Source of the DNA: Pseudomonas sp. G.S.17
GTDB taxonomy: Bacteria > Pseudomonadota > Gammaproteobacteria > Pseudomonadales > Pseudomonadaceae
DNA length: 64,000 bases
Direction: 5' to 3'
Assembly: GCF_038096165.1 (NCBI RefSeq)
Contig: NZ_CP151076.1
Span: forward strand, 4,957,501-5,021,500
This document shows positions 27,092-36,296 of the stretch, piece by piece. The number at the start of each line of letters is the position of its first letter. Positions within the stretch are counted from its first letter, which is position 1. The notes under the pieces are model-generated. The model was given only the letters and a program-made list of their open reading frames with translations. It ran no database searches and was not told the DNA's origin. The position numbers and the translations under genes were made by a program.

Positions 27092-27853
27092 TTACCAACT
27101 GCCCGACGCACCGCCGCCGCCGAAGCTGCCACCGCCGCCACTGAATCCACCGCCGCCACCGCCACTTGAGCCACCGGAACCGAGTCCACCCAGACCGCCC
27201 AGCCCACCGGCAGTAATAAAGCCTCCTCTGCCGCCCCGACCACCGCCGCCACGCCCGGACCTCAGGAAAATCAGGATCAGGAAAACCACCACGATGATCA
27301 GCACTGGCACATTGTCGAAACCCGTGCCCTGCTGTTCAGCGTCGGTCGCCGCTTGCGGTTGCGCCAGTGGATTGCCGCCCAGCACCTGAATGATCGCCTG
27401 CGCACCCTGAGTAATGCCGCCGGCGAAGTTGCCGGTTTTGAAGGCGGGCGTGATCACCTGATTGATGATCACCGAAGACTGCGCATCAGTCAGGCGCTCT
27501 TCCAGGCCGTAGCCCACTTCGATTCGCACCTTGCGATCATCACGGGCGACGATCAGCAGCGCGCCGCTGTCCTTGCCCTTCTCGCCAATCCCCCACGCCC
27601 GGCCCAGCTGATAGCCGAAATCCTCGATGCTGGTGCCTTGCAAATCCGGCAGCGTGACCACCACCACTTGCTCGCCGGACGCCTGTTGGTGGGCCTCAAG
27701 CATCTGCGTCAACTGCGCTGAACTCTGCGCGTCGAGCAACTGCGCGTTATCGACCACGCGCCCGGTCAGCGGCGGAAATACCAGCGCGGCCTGCGCCGAC
27801 AAGGCGCAGGCCCACAGTAGAAGGACCGGCAGCGCGAGCCGCAACGCCTTCAT
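27092..27853 (-). CDS. YgcG-type TPM domain protein with Gly-rich tail
   Basis: 253 residues: signal peptide (1-22, cleavage after 'LSAQA'), TPM domain (about 30-160, 'LTGRVVDNAQLLDAQ', 'DSGALLIVARDDRKVRIEVGYGLE'), a membrane segment (about 182-198, 'VPVLIIVVVFLILIFL') and a low-complexity Gly/Ser tail ending 'GGGASGSW'. Its start overlaps the lemA stop by one base (TGATG). A LemA lipoprotein beside YgcG-like TPM proteins is a widespread conserved pair. The tail predicts exposure on the cytoplasmic side if the N-terminus is exported. Confidence 0.92.
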   Translation of the reverse strand: MKALRLALPVLLLWACALSAQAALVFPPLTGRVVDNAQLLDAQSSAQLTQMLEAHQQASGEQVVVVTLPDLQGTSIEDFGYQLGRAWGIGEKGKDSGALLIVARDDRKVRIEVGYGLEERLTDAQSSVIINQVITPAFKTGNFAGGITQGAQAIIQVLGGNPLAQPQAATDAEQQGTGFDNVPVLIIVVVFLILIFLRSGRGGGGRGGRGGFITAGGLGGLGGLGSGGSSGGGGGGFSGGGGSFGGGGASGSW

Positions 27854-28479
27854 CAGAACTTCACTTCCGGGGCTTTCTCGGAACCTGGCGTTGTCGCCTC
27901 GAAGTTCGGGCGAATCGGCAAGTCGCTGTACATCACGGTGTGCCAGAGACGACCCGGAAAGGTGCGAATCTCAGTGTTATAGCGCTCGACCGAGGCGATG
28001 AAGTCACGACGCGCAACGGCGATGCGGTTCTCCGTGCCCTCCAGTTGCGACTGCAATGACAGGAAGTTCTGGTTAGCCTTGAGGTCCGGATAGCGTTCGG
28101 AAACCACCATCAAGCGGCTCAATGCACCCGTCAGCTGACCTTGGGCGTCCTGGAACTGCTTGAGTTTGGCCGGATCGTTCAAGGTATTGGCATCGACCTG
28201 GATCGACGTCGCCTTGGCCCGGGCTTCGATGACCGCCGTCAGCGTGTCTTGCTCGTGTTTGGCGTAGCCTTTGACGGTTTCCACCAGATTGGGGATCAGG
28301 TCGGCGCGACGCTGATACTGGTTCTGCACCTGAGCCCAGGCCGCTTTCACCTGTTCGTCGTAAGTGGGGATGTTGTTGATGCCGCAGCCGCTTAACAGGC
28401 TGGTGAGCAGCAGTAAAACGCCGGTTGCCCAGGTATAGCGACGTCCGCTGTGAGGCTGGCAACGCTGTAAAAGAATCAT
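27853..28479 (-). CDS. lemA: LemA family lipoprotein
   Basis: 208 residues. Start ATG 28479 was chosen because AGGAG precedes it by 7 bases; an upstream in-frame start at 28566 has none. The signal sequence ends in lipobox 'SLLSGC' (Cys near 32). The body is the LemA helical domain: 'YDEQVKAAWAQVQNQYQRRADLIPNLVETVKGYA', 'ERYPDLKANQNFLSLQSQLEGTENRIAVARR', 'NTEIRTFPG'. It is the first gene of the operon with two TPM proteins. This LemA is unrelated to the histidine kinase GacS formerly called LemA. Confidence 0.93.
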   Translation of the reverse strand: MILLQRCQPHSGRRYTWATGVLLLLTSLLSGCGINNIPTYDEQVKAAWAQVQNQYQRRADLIPNLVETVKGYAKHEQDTLTAVIEARAKATSIQVDANTLNDPAKLKQFQDAQGQLTGALSRLMVVSERYPDLKANQNFLSLQSQLEGTENRIAVARRDFIASVERYNTEIRTFPGRLWHTVMYSDLPIRPNFEATTPGSEKAPEVKF

Positions 28480-28738
28480 TATGTAACTCCTGTAATGGCT
28501 ATTTATTCCGTATGGCTCAAGTGATTTTAGCCAAAACAGAAGTTCCCCGGCATAATCCGTCGCCAACGCCGGATCATCGGATAAAAAGTGGCTGCGCTAC
28601 AAAGATGCCGGTAATGACAAAGAGTTCAGCGGCATCCCATCGCCCCTGACCGACAATAAGCGCCAAAGGTCTAAAACCCAAAATATGGCTGCCTGACATT
28701 TAACGTAAGTTGCAGGCAAAAGCCTTGAGAAATTATTC

Positions 28739-31048
28739 ATGAATAAGCTGTGTTTACTCGGTCTTCTGGTCAGTCTGGCCAGCCAGCCAGTGTTGGCTGC
28801 AAGCAATGTCAGTGCGCCGGTCGCCCCTAATCAGGCCACGTTGCAGGCGAAAAACGCGTTCATTTCCAATCTGCTCAAGCAAATGACCCTCGATGAAAAA
28901 ATCGGGCAATTGCGGCTGATCAGTATCAGTTCGGAAATGCCACAGCCGATGATTCTCAAGGAGATCGCCGCAGGCAGGATTGGCGGTACGTTCAATTCCA
29001 TCACACGCTCGGAAAACCGCCCGTTGCAGGAAGCCGCTGTCGCCAAGAGTCGTCTGAAGATTCCGATGTTCTTCGCCTACGACGTGGTCCACGGCCATCG
29101 CACGATTTTCCCGATCAGCCTGGGCCTCGCTGCCAGCTGGGACATGGACGCCATCGCCTTGAGCGGTCGCATTTCAGCCATCGAGGCCAGTACCGACAGC
29201 CTGGACATGACCTTCGCGCCAATGGTGGATATTTCCCGCGATCCGCGCTGGGGCCGGTCCTCCGAAGGTTTCGGTGAAGACACCTATCTGGTGTCGCGAA
29301 TCTCCGACGTGATGGTCAAAGCCTTCCAGGGCAAGAGCACAGCCGCCTCGGACAACATCATGGCCAGCGTCAAGCACTTCGCCTTGTACGGCGCAGTTGA
29401 AGGTGGCCGGGATTACAACACCGTGGACATGAGTCCTACGCGTATGTACCAGGATTACCTACCGCCTTATCGCGCAGCGGTTAATGCCGGCGCGGGCGGC
29501 GTGATGATTGCCCTCAACTCGATCAACGGCGTGCCTGCGACCTCCAACAAATGGTTGCTGCAAGACCTGTTGCGCAAGGATTGGGGCTTCAAGGGCGTCA
29601 CCATCAGTGATCACGGCGCGATCAAGGAACTGATCGAACACGGCGTGGCGAAAGATTTCCGCGAAGCCGCCAAGCTGGCCATCAAGGCTGGCGTCGACTT
29701 GAGCATGAACGACAAGGCCTACGGCGAAGAACTGCCAGGGCTGGTGAAAGATGGCGAAGTTTCCGTCAAGGAAATCGACAACGCCGTACGTGAAGTGCTG
29801 GGCGCCAAATACGACATGGGCTTGTTCGCCGACCCGTACCTGCGCATCGGCAAAGCAGCACAGGACCCGGCCGATACCTATTCCGACGACCGCCTGCACC
29901 GCACTGAAGCACGGGATGTTGCGCGCAAGACCCTGGTTTTGCTGAAAAACAAGGACGAAACCCTGCCGCTGAAAAAACAGGGCACCATCGCCGTGATCGG
30001 CAGCCTGGCCAAGAGTCAGCTGGACATGCTCGGCAGCTGGTCTGCCGCCGGCCGGCCGAATCAGTCGGTCACTGTGTATGACGGTCTGGCCAATGCCGTA
30101 GGCGACAAGGCCAAACTGGTTTATGCCCGTGGCGCCAACGTCAGTGACAACGACCATATCAACGAATACCTGAACTTCATCGAGCACGAAGTCGATGTCG
30201 ATCCACGTCCTGCCCAGGAAATGATCGACGAAGCGGTCAAGACCGCCGAGCAGGCCGATGTAATCGTTGCCGTGGTTGGCGAGTCCCGTGGCATGTCGCA
30301 TGAAGCGGCCAGCCGCAGCAGCCTGAACATTCCCGGCAAACAACGCGACCTGATCAAGGCGCTGAAGGCAACCGGCAAGCCGCTGGTCCTGGTGTTGATG
30401 AACGGTCGCCCGCTGGTGCTGGTCGACGAACTGGCTCAGGCCGACGCGATGCTGGAAACCTGGTTCCCCGGCACCGAAGGCGGCAACGCCGTGGCAGACG
30501 TGCTGTTCGGCGACTACAACCCGTCCGGCAAACTGGCCATGTCGTTCCCACGTTCAATTGGCCAGCTTCCTACTTACTACGCGCACTTGAACACCGGTCG
30601 CCCTTACTCTCCGGACAAGGTCGGCAACTACACGTCGCACTACTTCGAGGAAACCAACGGCCCGCTGTTCCCGTTCGGTTACGGCTTGAGCTACACGCAG
30701 TTCGACGTATCGGACATCATCCTGTCGGCTAAGGACATGCCCCGCAAAGGCAAGTTGACCGCTAGCGTGACGGTGAAGAATACCGGCAAGGTTGCTGGCG
30801 CGACGGTGGTTCAGCTGTATCTGCGCGACGTTGCCGCGTCCATCAGTCGTCCGGTCAAGGAGCTGAAGAACTTCGAGAAAGTCATGCTGCAGCCCGGTGA
30901 AGAGAAAGTCGTGAGCTTCACCCTCAGCGAAGACGATTTGAAGTTCTATGATCCGAGCCTGAAATACGCCGCAGAAGCCGGCGAATTCAAGGTCATGATC
31001 GGCCTTGATTCGGAAGCGTTGAAGCAGGCCAGTTTCAATTTGTTGTAA
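28739..31048 (+). CDS. bglX: Periplasmic beta-glucosidase, glycoside hydrolase family 3
   Basis: 769 residues. Signal peptide 1-21 (MNKLCLLGLLVSLASQPVLA). GH3 N-terminal TIM barrel with 'KHFALYG' and 'FVDGHRT'-like substrate loops; the catalytic nucleophile is Asp291 in 'GVTISDHGAI'. Then comes the GH3 C-terminal sandwich ('AVIGSLAKSQLDMLGSWSAAG', 'VVGESRGMSHEAASRSSL') and a fibronectin-III-like terminal domain ('VTVKNTGKVAGATVVQLYLRD'). It cleaves terminal beta-glucosyl residues from oligosaccharides in the periplasm. It is divergent from lemA with 259 bases between the starts, and a REP pair follows. Confidence 0.95.
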   Translation: MNKLCLLGLLVSLASQPVLAASNVSAPVAPNQATLQAKNAFISNLLKQMTLDEKIGQLRLISISSEMPQPMILKEIAAGRIGGTFNSITRSENRPLQEAAVAKSRLKIPMFFAYDVVHGHRTIFPISLGLAASWDMDAIALSGRISAIEASTDSLDMTFAPMVDISRDPRWGRSSEGFGEDTYLVSRISDVMVKAFQGKSTAASDNIMASVKHFALYGAVEGGRDYNTVDMSPTRMYQDYLPPYRAAVNAGAGGVMIALNSINGVPATSNKWLLQDLLRKDWGFKGVTISDHGAIKELIEHGVAKDFREAAKLAIKAGVDLSMNDKAYGEELPGLVKDGEVSVKEIDNAVREVLGAKYDMGLFADPYLRIGKAAQDPADTYSDDRLHRTEARDVARKTLVLLKNKDETLPLKKQGTIAVIGSLAKSQLDMLGSWSAAGRPNQSVTVYDGLANAVGDKAKLVYARGANVSDNDHINEYLNFIEHEVDVDPRPAQEMIDEAVKTAEQADVIVAVVGESRGMSHEAASRSSLNIPGKQRDLIKALKATGKPLVLVLMNGRPLVLVDELAQADAMLETWFPGTEGGNAVADVLFGDYNPSGKLAMSFPRSIGQLPTYYAHLNTGRPYSPDKVGNYTSHYFEETNGPLFPFGYGLSYTQFDVSDIILSAKDMPRKGKLTASVTVKNTGKVAGATVVQLYLRDVAASISRPVKELKNFEKVMLQPGEEKVVSFTLSEDDLKFYDPSLKYAAEAGEFKVMIGLDSEALKQASFNLL

Positions 31049-31069
31049 GGCTGCAACTGCAGAGTAATT

Positions 31070-31164
31070 CTGTGGGAGCGAGCTTGCTCGCGAAGAAGGC
31101 AGTAGGAACAGCGCATTTTTCTGCGTCTGAAATATTGCCTTCGCAAGCAAGCTTGCTCCCACAA
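31070..31164. repeat. REP pair downstream of bglX
   Basis: Arms at 31070-31094 and 31139-31164 of the GGGAGCGAGCTTGCTCGCGA class surround a 44-base loop. The right arm has a CGCAAGCAAG variant. It lies 22 bases after the bglX stop, where it may protect the mRNA 3' end. Confidence 0.88.
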
Positions 31165-31205
31165 GTTTTGTGTCTTCTGCCCGCCATAAATCAGGCAAGC
31201 CCCTT

Positions 31206-32975
31206 ATGCCATTCACCTCCCGCACCTTACGCATCGTCCTTTATGCACTGCTGATTCTCGCCGGTGCAGGCGTGTCGGCGGGCTTGGCGATGCGTCAGGC
31301 GCAGCGACATGCGTTGTCGGACGATGCCGCAAGGGCTGGCGTTCAGCTGTCCCTTTACGCCAACACGCTGCACACCTGGATTGAACGCTATCGGGCGCTG
31401 CCTGCGGTGTTGGCGCTGGACCCGGAAATACGCGCGGCACTCAACGGCCCGATCACGGCGCTGTCCCAGGATGCGCTGAATCGCAAGCTGGAGCGTATCA
31501 ACGGTGCGGCGCAATCCTCGACCCTTGAGCTGCTGGACCGTGATGGCCTCGCCGTCGGCGCCAGCAACTGGCGTTTACCCAGCAGTTACGTCGGCCATAA
31601 CTACGGCTTTCGTCCTTACTTTCAGCAAACCAGGGCCAAGGGCGTCGGCCGCTTTTACGCGGTAGGTGTTACCAGCGGCATTCCTGGTTATTTTTTGTCC
31701 AACGCAGTGGTGAACGATAAAGGCGGGTTTCTCGGTGCAATGGTGGTCAAGCTGGAGTTTCCCGACCTCGAGCATCAATGGGCGCAGGGCGACGATCTAT
31801 TGTTGATCAGCGATGCCAAGGGCATCGTGTTCATCGCCAACCAGCCTGGCTGGCGTTATCGCGAGTTGCAGCCGATTTCGGTTGAGGACCGCGCGCAGCT
31901 GCTCAGTACCCGGCAATACGACCGGCAACCGCTATCCCCATTGCGCCGCCGTGAACTGCGCGAGTTTGGCGAAAACAGCCATTTGACCCGTATTGACGGC
32001 CCTGACGAAACGGCGGATTACCTCTGGCAATCAATGCCCTTGCCTGCCGAAGACTGGACCTTGCATCTGCTGCGCAAACCGCAGATGGCCAGCGAAGACA
32101 TTCGCAATGCAGGCATTGCCGCCGCCGGTGCCTGGCTGACGCTGGTGTTCCTTGGGTTATTTCTTTATCAGCGCTGGCGTCTGGCGCGCATGCGCGAACG
32201 CAGCCGCGACGAACTGGAGCGTCAGGTGCTGGAGCGCACTGTGGAACTGCGCACGGCTCAAGACGGCCTGGTGCAATCAACCAAACTCGCGGCGCTGGGG
32301 CAGATGTCCGCAGCACTGGCGCACGAAATCAATCAACCGCTGACGGCCCAGCGCATGCAACTCGCCACCTTGCGCTTGTTGCTCGATCACGGGCGCATCG
32401 ATGATGCCTATAAAGCTCTGGCGCCGCTGGACCAGCAACTGACGCGCATGGCGGCGCTGACCGGGCACTTGAAAACCTTCGCCCGCAAAAGCCCTGGAGG
32501 CCTGCGCGAGCGCCTGGATCTGGCCGCAGTGGTCGATCAAGCCTTGCTGCTGCTGGATTCGCGCATCCGTGACGAACACATCCAGTGCGTGCTGCACCTG
32601 ACCCGGCCCGCGTGGGTTCGCGGCGATGCCATTCGCCTGGAACAGGTGCTGATCAACCTGCTGCGCAATGCCCTGGATGCCATGAGCGACAAACCGCTCA
32701 AGCGTCTGGAAATCGTGATCAGCGCGCAGGAGAATCGCTGGTGCCTGAGCGTCATCGACAGCGGCGGAGGTATCGCCGATGAGCATATGGTCAGCCTGTT
32801 CGACCCTTTCTTTACCACCAAACCGGTCGGCGACGGCCTTGGACTGGGCTTGGCGGTGTCCTACGCCATCGTGCATGAACTGGGCGGACGACTTGCGGCG
32901 CAAAACCATGGTCATGGCGCGCGCTTCTCGTTCAGTCTGCCCAACGACTTCCTGGAGGCTGAACCCGCATGCTGA
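31206..32975 (+). CDS. Sensor histidine kinase, DctB/MifS type
   Basis: 589 residues from ATG 31206. Two membrane segments (about 10-28 and 300-320) bracket a periplasmic PDC-type dicarboxylate sensor with 'ASNWRLPSSYVGHNYGFRPYFQQT' and 'GRFYAVGVTSGIPGYFLSNAV', the hallmark of DctB-like sensors. A coiled linker follows, then a HisKA domain with phospho-acceptor His373 in 'ALAHEINQPLTAQRM', and an ATPase domain with 'NLLRNALDAM', 'DSGGGI' and 'GLGLGLAVSYAI'. Its stop overlaps the response-regulator start. With the permease downstream, it resembles the MifS/MifR pair that controls alpha-ketoglutarate uptake in P. aeruginosa; C4-dicarboxylates are the other likely ligand. Confidence 0.9.
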   Translation: MPFTSRTLRIVLYALLILAGAGVSAGLAMRQAQRHALSDDAARAGVQLSLYANTLHTWIERYRALPAVLALDPEIRAALNGPITALSQDALNRKLERINGAAQSSTLELLDRDGLAVGASNWRLPSSYVGHNYGFRPYFQQTRAKGVGRFYAVGVTSGIPGYFLSNAVVNDKGGFLGAMVVKLEFPDLEHQWAQGDDLLLISDAKGIVFIANQPGWRYRELQPISVEDRAQLLSTRQYDRQPLSPLRRRELREFGENSHLTRIDGPDETADYLWQSMPLPAEDWTLHLLRKPQMASEDIRNAGIAAAGAWLTLVFLGLFLYQRWRLARMRERSRDELERQVLERTVELRTAQDGLVQSTKLAALGQMSAALAHEINQPLTAQRMQLATLRLLLDHGRIDDAYKALAPLDQQLTRMAALTGHLKTFARKSPGGLRERLDLAAVVDQALLLLDSRIRDEHIQCVLHLTRPAWVRGDAIRLEQVLINLLRNALDAMSDKPLKRLEIVISAQENRWCLSVIDSGGGIADEHMVSLFDPFFTTKPVGDGLGLGLAVSYAIVHELGGRLAAQNHGHGARFSFSLPNDFLEAEPAC

Positions 32976-34294
32976 ATTCCGTCATTGTCGTCGACGACGA
33001 AGCGCCGATCCGTGAGGCCGTGGAGCAATGGCTGACGCTGTCCGGATTCCAGGTGCAGGTTCATAGCCGCGCCGAGGATTGTCTGGCGAATCTGCCGGAA
33101 CATTTTCCGGGGGTGGTTCTCAGTGACGTGCGCATGCCGGGCATGGGCGGCCTGGCGTTGCTGGCAAGGTTGCAAGCGCTGGACGCCGACCTGCCGGTCA
33201 TCCTGCTGACCGGGCATGGCGATGTGCCGATGGCGGTGGATGCGATGCGCGACGGCGCCTATGACTTTCTGGAAAAACCCTTTAGCCCGGAAACCCTGCT
33301 GAGCAATCTGCGTCGGGCACTGGAAAAGCGCCAACTGGTTCTGGAAAACCGTCGTCTGCACGAACAGGCCGATGCCCGCTCGCAACTGGACGCGACGCTG
33401 CTCGGCGTTTCGCCTGGCTTGCAGACCTTGCGCCGACAGGTGCTGGATCTGTCGCAACTGCCAGTCAACGTGATCATTCGGGGTGAAACCGGCAGCGGCA
33501 AAGAGCTGGTTGCGCGCTGCCTGCATGACTTTGGTCCGCGCGCCAACAAGCCCTTCGTCGCCTTGAACTGCGCGGCGATCCCCGAACAGTTGTTCGAAGC
33601 CGAACTGTTCGGCCATGAAACCGGAGCGTTTACCGGCGCCCAGGGCAAGCGCATCGGCAAGCTGGAATACGCCGATGGCGGCACCTTGTTTCTCGATGAA
33701 ATCGAAAGCATGCCGCTGGCCCAACAGGTCAAGTTGCTGCGCGTCTTGCAGGACAAACAGCTGGAACGCCTGGGCTCCAACAAGCCGATCAAGGTGGATC
33801 TGCGGATCATCGCGGCCACCAAGCCCGATTTGCTCGAAGAAGCCCGCGCCGGACGTTTCCGCGAGGATCTGGCCTACCGGCTGAATGTCGCTGAACTACG
33901 CCTGCCGCCATTACGCGAGCGCCGCGAAGACATTCCGCAGCTGTTTAACCATTTTGCGCAGGCGGCTGCGCAACGCCTGGGCCGCAAGGCGCCGGAACTC
34001 AGCGCTGCGCAGTTAAGCCAGTTGCTGACCCACGACTGGCCCGGCAACGTACGCGAACTGGCCAACGCCGCTGAACGCCAGACACTGGGCCTGAGCACGC
34101 CGGAACCGGTCGCGCTGGACGCCGGACCATCGCTCGCGGCGCAGCAGGAAGCGTTCGAAGCCCACTGCCTGCGCGCCGCCCTCACCCGGCACAAAGGCGA
34201 GATCAAGGCTGTGCTCCACGAACTGCAACTGCCACGCCGCACCTTGAACGAAAAGATGCAGCGGCATGGCTTGTTGCGCGAGATGTTTGTGTAA
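32969..34294 (+). CDS. Sigma-54-dependent response regulator, DctD/MifR type
   Basis: 441 residues. Receiver domain (1-120) with phospho-acceptor Asp53 in 'VVLSDVRMPGMGG'. AAA+ domain (about 140-370) with Walker A 'GETGSGKE', the sigma-54 contact loop 'GAFTGA', Walker B 'GGTLFLDEIESMP' and arginine-finger region. C-terminal Fis-type helix-turn-helix ('HKGEIKAVLHELQLPRRTLNEKM'). Its ATG lies 7 bases before the end of the sensor gene, so translation is coupled. The -24/-12 promoter in front of the next gene is its obvious target. Confidence 0.93.
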   Translation: MLNSVIVVDDEAPIREAVEQWLTLSGFQVQVHSRAEDCLANLPEHFPGVVLSDVRMPGMGGLALLARLQALDADLPVILLTGHGDVPMAVDAMRDGAYDFLEKPFSPETLLSNLRRALEKRQLVLENRRLHEQADARSQLDATLLGVSPGLQTLRRQVLDLSQLPVNVIIRGETGSGKELVARCLHDFGPRANKPFVALNCAAIPEQLFEAELFGHETGAFTGAQGKRIGKLEYADGGTLFLDEIESMPLAQQVKLLRVLQDKQLERLGSNKPIKVDLRIIAATKPDLLEEARAGRFREDLAYRLNVAELRLPPLRERREDIPQLFNHFAQAAAQRLGRKAPELSAAQLSQLLTHDWPGNVRELANAAERQTLGLSTPEPVALDAGPSLAAQQEAFEAHCLRAALTRHKGEIKAVLHELQLPRRTLNEKMQRHGLLREMFV

Positions 34295-34320
34295 AACCTC
34301 GCATTCTGTTGGAGCGAAAT

Positions 34321-34424
34321 TGTGTGGGAGCGAGCTTGCTCGCGAATACCAAAGACCCAAATTCCAATTTTCCTGACATCTCCCGCGCGTGGAAGAATGT
34401 TTTCGCGAGCAAGCTCGCTCCCAC
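34321..34424. repeat. REP pair downstream of the response regulator
   Basis: Arms at 34321-34344 and 34401-34424 (GGGAGCGAGCTTGCTCGCGA class, near-perfect inverted copies). They separate the two-component genes from the permease promoter. Confidence 0.9.
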
Positions 34425-34470
34425 GGAAGGGGTGCCGAACGCAGCCCTCGGCAACTTTCCGCTCACTGAC

Positions 34471-34489
34471 ATCCGCACCATAAGCGGAT
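34471..34489. promoter_or_regulatory. Candidate enhancer site for the DctD/MifR-type regulator
   Basis: TCCGC (34472-34476) and GCGGA (34484-34488) form an inverted repeat 51 bases upstream of the -24 element, a normal distance for a sigma-54 activator. A further CCGC half-site lies at about 34506. This is inferred from position only. Confidence 0.4.
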
Positions 34490-34538
34490 TCCCGCTCATA
34501 AATCTCCGCAAACCCTTCTAAACCGGGCCTCTGTCCGC

Positions 34539-34554
34539 TGGCACAGCTCCTGCT
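34539..34554 (+). promoter_or_regulatory. Sigma-54 (-24/-12) promoter of the MFS permease gene
   Basis: TGGCACAGCTCCTGCT matches the TGGCAC-N5-TTGCT consensus with a single substitution and correct GG-to-GC spacing of 10 bases. It lies 62 bases before the ATG at 34616 and directly behind a sigma-54 activator gene. Confidence 0.88.
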
Positions 34555-34615
34555 ATAGGAAAGCACGGCCGCATTTTGACGTGCCCTTCTAAAAACAATG
34601 AATGTAAGGAACATG

Positions 34616-35941
34616 ATGGAAATCCCTACCTCCCTGTCGCAAGGGTCGACCAGCGCGCCTGCCGCTGTGAAGACCACCTCAAGTCGTCTCAAATCAATCT
34701 TCAGCGGTTCGGTCGGCAACATGGTCGAGTGGTATGACTGGTACGTCTACGCCGCCTTCTCGTTGTATTTCGCCAAATCCTTCTTCCCCAAGGGCGACAC
34801 CACTGCGCAACTGCTCAACACCGCAGCGATCTTCGCCGTGGGCTTTTTGATGCGCCCGATTGGTGGCTGGCTCATGGGTTTGTACGCCGACCGCAAAGGG
34901 CGCAAGGCTGCCTTGATGGCTTCGGTGCTGTTGATGTGCTTCGGTTCGCTGATCATCGCCCTGACACCGAGCTATGAAATGATCGGCGTCGGTGCCCCGA
35001 TCCTGCTGGTTTTCGCCCGTCTGTTGCAGGGTCTGTCGGTGGGTGGCGAATACGGCACCTCGGCAACCTATCTCAGCGAGATGGCGACCAAGGAGCGTCG
35101 CGGGTTCTTCTCCAGCTTCCAGTACGTGACGCTGATTTCCGGGCAGCTCATCGCTCTGGCCGTGTTGATCGTGCTGCAGCAAACCCTGACCACCGAACAG
35201 CTGTACGCGTGGGGCTGGCGTGTGCCGTTCGTGATCGGCGCGCTGTGCGCAGTGGTTGCGCTGTTCCTGCGTCGTGGCATGGAAGAAACCGAGTCGTTCA
35301 CACGCAAGAAGAAAGAGAAGCCGAAAGAAAGCCTGATGCGCACGCTGATGCGCCATCCCAAGGAACTGATGACCGTGGTCGGCCTGACCATGGGCGGCAC
35401 CCTGGCCTTCTATACCTACACCACGTACATGCAGAAATACCTGGTGAACACGGTCGGCATGAGCATCACCGACTCGACGACCATCTCGGCGGCAACGCTG
35501 TTTCTGTTCATGTGCCTGCAACCCTTAGTCGGCGCGCTGTCCGACAAGATCGGTCGCCGTCCCATCCTGATCGCCTTCGGGGTCATGGGTACGCTGTGTA
35601 CCGTGCCGATCCTGACCACGCTGCACACCGTGCAAAGCTGGTGGGGCGCGTTCTTCCTGATCATGGCGGCGCTGATCATCGTCAGTGGTTACACGTCGAT
35701 CAACGCCGTGGTCAAGGCTGAGTTGTTCCCAACTGAAATCCGCGCCCTGGGTGTTGGCTTGCCGTACGCATTGACGGTATCGATCTTTGGCGGCACCGCT
35801 GAATACATCGCGCTGTGGTTCAAGAGCATCGGTATGGAGACAGGGTATTACTGGTATGTCACCGCCTGCATCGCCGTTTCGCTGCTGGTTTATGTGTTCA
35901 TGAAGGACACGCGCAAGCATTCGCGCATCGAAACTGACTGA
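34616..35941 (+). CDS. MFS transporter, alpha-ketoglutarate permease (MHS) family
   Basis: 441 residues from ATG 34616, which AAGGA precedes by 5 bases; in-frame ATGs at 34598 and 34613 are less well placed. About twelve membrane segments. MHS-family signatures: 'GNMVEWYDWYVYAAFSLYFAKSFFP', 'LMRPIGGWLMGLYADRKGRK', '[22 protein letters not shown]'. It should be a proton symporter for alpha-ketoglutarate or a similar dicarboxylate in the inner membrane. The sigma-54 promoter and the DctB/D-type pair upstream make substrate-induced expression likely. It resembles the exporter-like permease at 59246-60535 throughout ('[15 protein letters not shown]'). Confidence 0.88.
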   Translation: MEIPTSLSQGSTSAPAAVKTTSSRLKSIFSGSVGNMVEWYDWYVYAAFSLYFAKSFFPKGDTTAQLLNTAAIFAVGFLMRPIGGWLMGLYADRKGRKAALMASVLLMCFGSLIIALTPSYEMIGVGAPILLVFARLLQGLSVGGEYGTSATYLSEMATKERRGFFSSFQYVTLISGQLIALAVLIVLQQTLTTEQLYAWGWRVPFVIGALCAVVALFLRRGMEETESFTRKKKEKPKESLMRTLMRHPKELMTVVGLTMGGTLAFYTYTTYMQKYLVNTVGMSITDSTTISAATLFLFMCLQPLVGALSDKIGRRPILIAFGVMGTLCTVPILTTLHTVQSWWGAFFLIMAALIIVSGYTSINAVVKAELFPTEIRALGVGLPYALTVSIFGGTAEYIALWFKSIGMETGYYWYVTACIAVSLLVYVFMKDTRKHSRIETD

Positions 35942-35962
35942 GTCATATCAGCCTGATTGATC

Positions 35963-35999
35963 AAGGGCAGCCCCATTTGATGGGGTTGCCCTTTTTTCT
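35963..35999 (+). terminator. Intrinsic terminator after the MFS permease
   Basis: AAGGGCAGCCCCA ttga TGGGGTTGCCCTT, followed by a T-rich stretch (TTTTTTCT), begins 22 bases after the stop codon at 35941. Confidence 0.93.
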
Positions 36000-36296
36000 G
36001 CGAGTGGCTTTAGCAAGGACGCAGATATTCTGGTGCAATTTTTCACTGAAAAATCAGAAAATACCGCAATCAGAGTTAACTATTTATTTTGTCAAGTCAG
36101 CTTATCGCAAGAGTTTTCAGAGAAATGCACCACCACCGCGCAATAACCCGCAACATGCCCGAAAACCGCGCCCTGCGGCCTACTATCATTTTTGGCGATG
36201 ATCGCTAGCAACCCTATTAACTTCTTAATAAAAGTCAGGCGCGTAGCATTAGCTTCATACCGAGTCGCAAACAAATTCGATGTGGAGTAACTCATC

